Source: Dolomedes plantarius
Taxonomy: Eukaryota; Arthropoda; Arachnida; Araneae; Dolomedidae
Assembly: GCA_907164885.2 (NCBI GenBank)
Contig: OU015498.1
Span: forward strand, 124,933,727-124,997,726
DNA: 64,000 bases
Reading direction: 5' to 3'
Position numbers and translations under genes: made by a program
Shown here: piece after piece, positions 56,862 to 64,000 of the stretch
Layout: the number at the start of each line of letters is the position of its first letter
Numbering within the stretch: position 1 is the first letter of the stretch
The notes under the pieces: generated by a model
Told to the model about the DNA's origin: nothing
What the model saw: only the letters and a program-made list of their open reading frames with translations
The model's database searches: none

Positions 56862-58205
56862 GGATTAAACCAACATGATGAATGTCGTGGGGTACGACAT
56901 ATAAAAAAAAAGAAAATAGAAAAGGTGCAGAAAAACCAATTAACAAACGGGACGGAAAATGGAATAGTAAAATGACGCCAGACGATACGAGAAGAATGTC
57001 GTGGGGATACGATATGTTAGTAGTTCAAAAAGGGCAGACAACCCAATTAAAGCGGCAAGTCTGCGGTGCTATGAGAAAATTGGAATGGCACTTGATCAGA
57101 CAAAGAACCGGATGAAGAGAAGAAATTGAAAGGCAACAATTAAGAGTCGAAACAGCAAGGGGGGTACAGATAGAGGAGACATCGAGATGAAAAGGGAATT
57201 GTTGACAAAGAGAAGAGGACCCCACACATAGGAGATGTTCTGGGAAAACACGTTTCCTAGAAAAATAGGAATGAGTCGAAGACGGGATTGTTCGAATATT
57301 AAACGCCCCTTACTCTGAATGGTTAAAGAAATGATTAGAGGAGGAACAAGGTAACGAATGAAAGTGGAAGTATATAAAAAAAAGGTTGTACATGAGAGAC
57401 GAATGAAAATGTAAAAGGCGGGGCGTTGAGAAGATAATAAAAAATAGAGAGAGTGAGAAGAATAATATATATTGATATTGATGGTGACTCTGAGACTTGG
57501 CACCCAAAAATAGAGAGTTGTAGCCTCGTAAGCGAGAAGGCAAAAGAGAATATATGGGAGATTGCGCCCTGACTTAGCGCATCGCTGTAAGCCGGCAACC
57601 CAACGATGAAAGGAGCATCAAGGAGCATCGAAGCCGAGATAGATTGCCTGAACCCCGCAAGCTAGCATAGAGGAGCCTCGGAGCCGAGATAGATTGCCTG
57701 AACCCTGCAAGCTACCGATGAGATGATTATAGTTGAGACTCGTAACCAAGACAGAGTGCCTAACCCCCACAAGCAAAGGATGGAAAACTGATCCGGCCAT
57801 TAAAGTCTGCCTATTCCTACGTTATTGAGCGAGTCCGAATAGAGACCCCAATAGATGCACATGAATATGCCAGCCAAAGTCCCCATCTGCAGTCTGCAAA
57901 AATGGAGGTAACCTTTTATTAACTATTGCCAAATGTCCTGAGATACCCGAGTCTTATATGATAGGCGGAAGTTAAGGAATAATATATATATTGAGTACTG
58001 AAATGAAATTAATTTAAATAAATGAAATAGTGCAGTCAATTAATACATTGATATAGTGAGAATGTCTGTAGGTTCATAATTAATAATAATATAATTGAAT
58101 GTGTACTAATATTTGTATTGTGTGAATAAATTAATGTATTGTTTAGAATTCAGAGTAATGGTATCATTGCCTACCACTATAACCAATCAACCCCCCCAAA
58201 ATAAC
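56862..58205. other. 1.3-kb segment of unknown origin inside the integrase transposon
   Basis: It separates the integrase half from the cysteine-rich half. It has local duplications: a GAATGTCGTGGGG motif at about 56880 and 56995, and CCGAGATAGATTGCCTGAACC at about 57632 and 57685. AATAAA lies at about 58124 in a very AT-rich 3' part. It might be an LTR-type fragment, but I saw no paired ends. The minus-strand frames at 57096-57800 look like translations of purine-rich DNA. Confidence 0.45.
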
Positions 58206-58221
58206 CTACCACAATGAACAC

Positions 58222-58848
58222 ATGCTTACCGAAAAGATTTCCGTTTCTGATACCTGTTGTGTGTGTTTAAAAGAAACGAGTGATGCACTTGCATGCAAAA
58301 AGTGTTGTCAAAAATTTCATACCTTCTGTGGCCATGCTAGTAAAGATGATGAAATGGATATTTTGTGCACCCTTTGTTTCAAAACTGAAAATGCTATTGA
58401 AGGTAAAATAAATTCTAAAATCAATCTAGAAATACAAGCCACAAAAATGAAACTGAATTCGGAAAAAAGAATTTCCCACTGCTTCTTTGGGAACTACTGT
58501 GCGTGTTCCTATTCCTGACGTCGACAAGGGGCGAGGTGATTCGCAGTTGTAATGAGTGTGACAGAGGATGGTTTCTACCGACTTGGACCTTCTGACGGAA
58601 TTTTAAAACAACTATATGCGAGATCATAATTCACTTTATGCCCCAAGAACTTGCTTAGAATTGAAGATATTCCTGACCACGAAATTCCTCTCCGGTCAGT
58701 TGCAATTGCTCAGTCTAGTGGAAGCGGCCAAGGATTCGTCAAATGTATGTGTAAAACAAAGTGCCAAAATATGAAATGTCTTTGCGTGAAAAATGGGATG
58801 AAATGTAATTATAAATGTCATTCAAGCCTACCATGTTTCAACAAGTAG
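58222..58848 (+). pseudogene. cysteine-rich C-terminal region of the KRBA2-type protein
   Basis: The first frame (58222-58518) has DTCCVCLKETSDALACKKC and KFHTFCGH ... ILCTLC, a CxxC-containing zinc-binding module. After a break the reading continues through EDGFYRLGPSDGILKQLYAR (about 58562-58620). The last frame (58651-58848) contains IEDIPDHEIPLRSVA and GQGFVKCMCKTKCQNMKCLC, then CNYKCHSSLPCFNK. That CxCxxxC cluster is the usual end of KRBA2-like integrase proteins. With the integrase half it once formed one protein. One frameshift or stop lies near 58516 and another near 58628. Confidence 0.78.
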
Positions 58849-59069
58849 GTTAATTTTAATTTCTTATTTTTTAAATGAAAATTTTGTTTCTCTTAATAAG
58901 AATGGCATAAATTTTGTTTTGTACAACTTTCATTTTTCTTTACGTATTTTAAATAATTTTTTTAAAAATAGCACTCTCATTTTTTCAGAATAAAATTTGT
59001 ATTTTTGAGGAATGCACGTCATTTATATAATAGCCATATCAGAACCTTTTTTCATACTTTGCCTAAATA

Positions 59070-59212
59070 GCATTTGTCATTCTATATAATGCCTAGGTAT
59101 TATATACAATGGCTAGGGAAATTATGTAATAATTCTCATATTTCATACTTTGTCTAAAAACGTTCGACATTATATACAATGCCTAGGCATTCTATACAAT
59201 GCCGGCATTTCA
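59070..59212. repeat. right subterminal palindrome array
   Basis: Mirror of the left array: CATTCTATATAATGCCTAGG (59072), CATTATATACAATGCC and GGCATTCTATACAATGCCGG lie before the right terminus. These copies are more diverged than those on the left. Confidence 0.8.
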
Positions 59213-59232
59213 TATTTTGCCGGTAACATATA

Positions 59233-59812
59233 CAATTCACTTAATTTTCCAAGGTTCTTAAAGGTGAAATGCATAAATTTGCCTAGGCTTTTAAGGTACT
59301 TAAATTTTACTTAAAGTGATTAAGCATTGTTTTGTCGTCGTAAAATTCAGCTTATATTGATTTGTGACTGATTAAAAAATAACAATTGTGATTTAATTGT
59401 ATATTTGTTCCCCGTAAAACAGTTTTAAATATTTTTCTTCAAAATCATCATTACTGAAAATGAGGGAATAGAAGCACCTTAATAAATATATATAAATAAC
59501 ACTAAATTATGCTGTTATTTATAGTAAATTTATTTAGGTTTTTCTAGTTCCTTACTTTTTCACATGTTTTTGTGATAATTATCCAATCACTAAAAAGGTT
59601 TAAACTGTGATCTAGTTTTAAATTTACATTTTAATTGTGTATGCTTTTAGCTTAGATATATAAAATAATTGTTCATGAGCAAGGCATCCCTTTTGTATTA
59701 TTCAGCTATTTTTACATTACTCTTCACTTATTAAAAAATGGATAATTTAATTTGGAAAATCAAAGAGGTTATTTATTTAAAAATTTCGACAATTCCTGAG
59801 AGGAAAGAGAAA
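59233..59812. other. no gene recognised
   Basis: AT-rich gap between two DNA transposons. Confidence 0.4.
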
Positions 59813-59814
59813 TA

Positions 59815-61209
59815 CACTCTTAGACAAAAATAAAAAGACGCACCCAGAAGGAGTTATCCGAATGGGACTAAAATCGGTAGATGTGATGTACATGTACAGA
59901 GAAAAAAATGATTACAATTTGAGAAAAATTGGATGATTTATTCAAGAGAAACAGCTTCACAAAGTGAAATAGTCAATAACACGTTGGTCCACCTCTGGCC
60001 CTTATGAAAGCAGTTATTCGGCTTGGTATTGATAGATGTGGCGGATGTCCTCCTGCTGGATACCGTAACAAATTCTGTCAAAGGGGGATGGGGGGGGGGT
60101 TTGGATCATCAAAATCCCGAGTTGGTTGGAGGGCCCTGCCCAAAATGCTCCAAACTAGCTCAATGGTGGAGAGATCCGGCGACCATGAACGAAGACAAGT
60201 AGTAGAAACTCTCGCCGTGTGCGGAGGGTCATTATCTTGCTGAAATGTAAGCCCAGGATGGCGTGATATGAAGCACAACACAACGGGGAGTAGAATATCG
60301 TCGACATGCCGCTGTTCCGTAAGGGTGCCGCGGATGACAACCAAAGGGGTCCTGTTATGAAATGAAATGGCACTCCAGACCATCACTCCTGGTTGTCGGT
60401 CCGTATGGCGGAAGACAGTCAGGTTGGTTTCCCACCGCTGTCCGGGGCGTCTCCAGACGCGTATTTGCTGGTCATCGGGGCTCAGTTCGAAGCGGGACTC
60501 ATCACTGAAGACAATTCTACTCCAATCAGTGACATTCCAGGTCGAATGTGCCCGACACCACTGCAAACGCGCTTGTCGGTGAACAGAGGTCAATGGTAGT
60601 CGGCACAAGGGGCTCCGTGAGCTCAGCCCCCTTTGTCTGACCCATCTATAAATGGTCCTTGTGGTCACTGAAGCACCAGTTGCACGTACGATCGATGATA
60701 AGGATGAATCTGGGGCTGTGAGTGCCGCTCTAACGATTGCTCGATTCTCATGTTCTGTTGTGTCCCTAGGCCGATCTCTTCGTTCTTGACGCTATGTTCG
60801 GCCATAGTTCACCCATTCCTGCCAACATCGTCTAATAGTGGCATCGCTCCAATCCAAATTCCGAGCGATACGCCGATTAGACCAACCGGCTTCTTTGACC
60901 CCAACTACACGTGCTCTCTCAAATGCTAACATCTGCGCATATTTTTCGCGCACCTGTATGCGAGGCATAGTTACTGACTAACTGAGTATACGGAATGAAA
61001 TTCGTAAAGAATTTATGACCTGGAATCGAAATTTCTCCACTTTAATATCCTTCCAGTTGCGTAGTTAAGACGCGCTGCAGCGTCACATGTTCATTCATTG
61101 GCCGCCAAAGTTTATAATCTTGCATTTTCCGTCGAAAGTTGTATGCATATCAATTTGTGTCCGATTTGCATTACCCCTTCTTGGTTCGTCGTTTTTTTGT
61201 CTAAGAGTG
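59815..61209 (-). mobile_element. Tc1-like element, nearly full length
   Basis: The ends CACTCTTAGACAAAAATAAA and, in reverse, CACTCTTAGACAAAAAAACG are inverted. TA lies on both sides (59813-59814 and 61210-61211). Length is 1.395 kb. It encodes one transposase on the minus strand. Confidence 0.9.
60078..60968 (-). pseudogene. Tc1-like transposase with in-frame catalytic deletion
   Basis: From the Met at 60968 the minus strand reads MPRIQVREKYAQMLAFERAR, RRIARNLDWSDATIRRCWQ and WVNYGRT before a single TAG. It then continues in the same frame through TTRTIYRWVRQRGLSSRSP. The catalytic half has IVFSDESRFELSPDD, PGVMVWSAISFHNRTPL and LTFQQDNDPPHTARV. The third block, WSPDLSTIELVWSIL, keeps the Glu, but only 24 residues separate it from the second Asp instead of 34, so about 30 bp were lost in frame. 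A G-run at about 60089 then shifts the frame after DFDDPNPPP. One nonsense codon, one deletion and the terminal shift make it inactive. Confidence 0.85.
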
Positions 61210-61259
61210 TATGCACATTAAATGCTGTATGTTTTGAAAGCCGCCTCGTAACTGCGTTG

Positions 61260-61435
61260 TTGGGCGATGGCCGAATGACTATGGCGATGGCAATCGGTAC
61301 TAGAGTCTGTAGATTCGAGTCCCACTGTTCGCATGGAGGTTTGTAACCGTTCGGAATCGGCTATAAGCAGTAGATCCCGGTCTAATTATCTCTCGCGTAG
61401 CAAAAAATGACCGTATCGTTTCTAAACAACAAAAA
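61260..61435 (+). repeat. tRNA-derived SINE (second family), copy 2
   Basis: A box TGGCCGAATGA and B box AGATTCGAGTCCC are spaced as in a tRNA. The body GTTTGTAACCGTTCGGAATC, CAGTAGATCCCGGTCTAAT and GCGTAGCAAAAAATGACCGTA matches 51251-51446. It begins about 50 bp after the Tc1-like element. Confidence 0.8.
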
Positions 61436-61959
61436 TTGCGTTTTCAAAATCACGCGGCTTAAACATTTTGCTTCCAGTGCCTGTTGCGATTTTTCTTTCT
61501 TTCTTTGAGTTTTGTTCTTAGTTACTTCATTCTATGATGCATTCACTACTTTAGAAGGTATTATCCCATGTTTCAGTTCCAATTCTACTGTCACATGTTA
61601 CCGATGTCTTGCGCGCTCTTTGAAGTCATAATCTTCGCCAAGTAAGCTCCGTTCTTTGAGATAGGACATAGTGCCGTAGTATTTAGCTTAGCTTACTTTA
61701 CCCTACTAATGGGGGGGCCTTCCCACAGCGACCCCAAGTGAGATTAAGAAATTAATGTACCTGACAAGTGGCCCAGAGTCTATCAGGTACAGCTAGCGGA
61801 AGATAATTCTGTTTTGTTTTTTCTTGCCCAAAATTTCACTTACGCAACCTATCGGCACCTCCACGTGGTGGCCCCTGGGTGATCTTTAGATCAGCAAACG
61901 CCGAAGGTGTGGGAAAGTAGAGAAATTCTACTAAATCTTTTCTTGTTTTCGATAATTTC

Positions 61960-63045
61960 TTGAAGTCTAAGATCATGAATTCTGCAATTCATTACTCAAA
62001 AGTGATGGAGCAAAACCTAATGGAGCATGACCAAAGGGTAAATGAGATCTTAACTTCACTAACGAGCGACATTGGCACGTTCAAGCTGTTAGCGGACCAA
62101 AAGCGCAGCCTCAGTGAACGTGTCATGGAAATAGTGGGCATGTATAACAGCCAAAGGGCGTACATCCAAAACCTATTAGGTAAACTCAGTGTTCACGAAG
62201 CAGCCCCTAAGTCCACCTACGCCCAAGTGGCAGCCAAAAAGGCAGGTAGGTCCAGAAGCAAACCAAGATCTAGGTCCAGATCAAAAATGGCCAAAAAGAA
62301 GGTCAAAGGTGAACACACAATAACTATCTTTCCTAAGAATGGGGAACAATCGTCGGAAGAGACGAAAAATATAATAGAGAGCTCGATTAACCCATCCAAA
62401 CTCCATGTGGGTATAGAAGGTGTCAAGAAAATTTCCAGTGGGGGAATACTCATATCGGTGGAGAAAGAAGCCGATATAGACAAACTGATAAACGAGTTCA
62501 AAGCGCAGGACAAGCTCGAATCGAGCTACAAAGTTGAGAGGAGGAGGAAAAGGAAGCCTCAACTAATAGTCTATAATGTCCAAAAGGACTATACCTCTAC
62601 AGAGTTCAGAGAAAAACTAACAGCCCAAAACGAAGAGTTGGAAGACTCGGAAATAGAAGTTGTTAACAACTTCAAAACACCAAAAGGTCGTAACTGGGTA
62701 TTGAACCTCACTGGCAGTGCTCTGACACGGCTAAAAAGGAGTGGAAAGGTGAAGCTCGACTGGGAAAAGCTCCCATGTAGAGAATACCTGAGGCCAAGAA
62801 TCTGCTTCAAGTGTTGGAAGTATGGCCATCCAGCGAAATACTGCAGATCCGAGCAGGTCTGCAAAAACTGTGGAACATCCGGACATGTTGCAGCTGACTG
62901 CAAGAATGAGAAGAGTTGCGCAAACTGTATGAGAGCTAACTCCCGAGGGGAGAACAGAGCGACGGACCATCTGCCCACCGCTACTACGTGCGCTACATAT
63001 AGCACGGAGGTGGAGCGCCTTAGGACACGTGTGGACTATGGCTAA
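61960..63045 (+). CDS. LINE ORF1 protein with zinc knuckles, 361 aa
   Basis: Intact frame. Residues 1-70 are rich in charged and hydrophobic repeats and may form a coiled coil. Residues ~95-115 are a basic R/S/K tract (GRSRSKPRSRSRSKMAKKK), likely for RNA binding or nuclear entry. A central domain (~120-265) is followed by two CCHC knuckles: CFKCWKYGHPAKYC at 282-295 and CKNCGTSGHVAADC at 301-314. A third, irregular one starts at residue 320 (CANC). The protein should bind LINE RNA in the retrotransposition complex. The stop (63043-63045) overlaps the ORF2 start by 8 nt, so ORF2 is probably translated by reinitiation or slippage. Frame integrity suggests a fairly young copy. Confidence 0.87.
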   Translation: MKSKIMNSAIHYSKVMEQNLMEHDQRVNEILTSLTSDIGTFKLLADQKRSLSERVMEIVGMYNSQRAYIQNLLGKLSVHEAAPKSTYAQVAAKKAGRSRSKPRSRSRSKMAKKKVKGEHTITIFPKNGEQSSEETKNIIESSINPSKLHVGIEGVKKISSGGILISVEKEADIDKLINEFKAQDKLESSYKVERRRKRKPQLIVYNVQKDYTSTEFREKLTAQNEELEDSEIEVVNNFKTPKGRNWVLNLTGSALTRLKRSGKVKLDWEKLPCREYLRPRICFKCWKYGHPAKYCRSEQVCKNCGTSGHVAADCKNEKSCANCMRANSRGENRATDHLPTATTCATYSTEVERLRTRVDYG

Positions 63046-64000
63046 TCGTTCATCTCTCTTCAAGGTAGCCCACCTTAACTTGCGCAACTCATATGCAGCG
63101 GCATACCAGCTCTCGGAGGATATTTGCGCCTCCGAGATTGACGTGGTCTCTATCAATGAACCACATGTCCTTAAGCTAGGGGCTAAACACAAGATCATTG
63201 GTTTCCCTAGTACTCACACACTGATTCACGGGTTTAAAAACCCGAGAGCTGCCCTCATAATTGCAAAGATTCATCACTGTGTGAAGCTGATCAACACGGA
63301 CCATATAGTAGCGGTTCAACTTACATTTGGGACACTATCATACATTGTAGCAAGTATCTACTTGCCTCCGTCTCCCTCGGGAGATATGAGCCTCACTGGA
63401 CTCACCTCTGCTCACTACTTTCAAATCATGCGGAGAATAAAATCATTCTCCTTGGAGACCTAAACGCTAAGTCCACAATTTGGGGACAAAGGCCCACTGA
63501 CGACAGAGGCTCAGCCCTGGTTGAGCTCATAACCCTCCACGGAGGAAGTGTCGTCAACGACCCTAATAGCCGGCCAACGTTCAACGGGCCGAATGGGTCT
63601 AGTTGGATAGACCTTACAATAACATTCGGAATGGAGGACGAAGAAATAACAAGCTGGACGGTCAACGACAACTATACGCTGACCGACCACAATGGCATAA
63701 ATTTCACGGTGAAATTAAGTACCGAGAATAGAACACACAAGTCCCAAAGATGGGACCTCAAGGACTTACATTGGATGGATCTAAGGGCCTCACTAAGAGG
63801 CATGAGATCCCACTGGAATTCCACCTACCTAGACAGAAACCTCGAAGATGTTATCTATGACATCAACAGAGATTTAAATAGAATCTGTGCAAAGCACAAA
63901 AAGCGTACTAATACCCGCAGAAAAAATGCCATTTGGTGGACAGCAGAACTGGCGATAGAAAGGAGCAGAGTGAGGGCCCTGAGGAGGCTCTACCAAAGTG
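63038..64000 (+). pseudogene. LINE ORF2, endonuclease domain, frameshifted and cut by the window
   Basis: ATG at 63038 overlaps the ORF1 stop. The first frame has VAHLNLRNSYAA with the catalytic Asn, DVVSINEPHVL with the Glu, and YIVASIYLPPSPSG. It then shifts near 63420-63435. The next frame continues IILLGDLNAKSTIWGQ with the catalytic Asp and Asn, RPTFNGPNGSSWIDLT, and YTLTDHNGINF with the final Asp-His pair. All apurinic-type endonuclease motifs are therefore present across one frame break. The reading runs open to the window edge through RAKHKKRTNTRRKNAIWW-like sequence, and the RT is not seen. If the shift is a sequencing error, this would be a full ORF2. Confidence 0.8.

Larger units (their letters stand above)
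55369..59228 (+). mobile_element. Ginger/KRBA2-type integrase transposon
   Basis: The ends TGTTACCGGCAAAGTATGAA and its mirror are flanked by TATA (55365-55368 and 59229-59232), a 4-bp duplication. TGT..ACA ends with an integrase-type transposase are the pattern of Ginger DNA transposons. Both subterminal regions carry several palindromes of the form GGCATTNTATANAATGCC. The plus strand encodes an integrase half, a 1.3-kb unexplained segment and a cysteine-rich half. Confidence 0.82.
61740..64000 (+). mobile_element. two-ORF LINE, 5' portion (R1/I/Jockey-like), truncated by the window
   Basis: A 5' leader is followed by a zinc-knuckle ORF1 and an overlapping ORF2 that starts with an apurinic-type endonuclease. 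ORF order, CCHC knuckles and endonuclease class fit R1/LOA/I/Jockey-type non-LTR retrotransposons. The reverse transcriptase should lie past 64000. The 5' limit is uncertain; I place it near 61740. Confidence 0.8.

Noticed and set aside
57096..57800. Several minus-strand frames of 60-135 codons
   Set aside because: They arise from purine-rich DNA of the unknown insert; several frames are open at once and none has a motif.
62217..63198. Minus-strand frames of 93-155 codons opposite the LINE ORF1
   Set aside because: They are antisense shadows of an intact coding region.

Overview
The window is AT-rich eukaryotic DNA made almost wholly of transposable elements and their debris. I could not recognise a single host gene. 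Many different Tc1/mariner, pogo, hAT and TTAA-flanked elements, tRNA-headed SINEs, a zinc-knuckle LINE, a KRBA2/Ginger-type integrase transposon and small microsatellite tracts together suggest an arthropod, most likely an arachnid. That placement is inference from element content, not from a host gene. Most element boundaries below rest on paired terminal inverted repeats (TIRs) plus a visible target-site duplication (TSD).

Left third (1-20 kb): a small MITE; a non-autonomous hAT with a perfect 8-bp TSD; a Harbinger-like element (3447-5085); a foldback built from the 3' end of a mariner-type transposase (7501-8067); and the best preserved element, an LTR retrotransposon on the minus strand (8342-11940). 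Its two LTRs look identical, it has a tRNA primer-binding site and a polypurine tract, and it carries one long Gag-type ORF but no pol. Next come a SINE split in two by a full-length but broken hAT (13202-15618), two abutting pogo-like elements (16675-18944) and a TTAA-flanked MITE.

Middle (20-40 kb): a hAT with a Tc1-like element nested inside (23085-26602), a hAT/SINE composite near 29-30 kb, a Tc1-like element nested inside a MITE-like element (31384-32812), and a striking nest at 34107-39605. There a 250-bp hAT-like MITE with a (TA)n core was inflated to 5.5 kb by at least three later insertions into its TA tract; its outer 8-bp TSD still matches at 7 of 8 positions.

Right third (40-64 kb): a solo LTR containing a hAT MITE; a Penelope-like reverse-transcriptase relic flanked by inverted ~250-bp arms; another hAT; a pogo MITE; a piggyBac-like remnant placed 7 bp from a Tc1-like element; a Helitron helicase fragment; a Ginger/KRBA2-like transposon (55369-59228) with palindromic subterminal repeats; another Tc1-like element; and the 5' end of a two-ORF LINE that runs off the window.

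The genes form no pathway or operon. Each is a mobilisation gene serving its own element (transposase, integrase, Gag, endonuclease/RT), and nearly all carry stops, frameshifts or loss of catalytic residues. The exceptions with long open frames are the LTR element's Gag-like protein and the LINE's ORF1. The stretches between elements are AT-rich and show no convincing exon.
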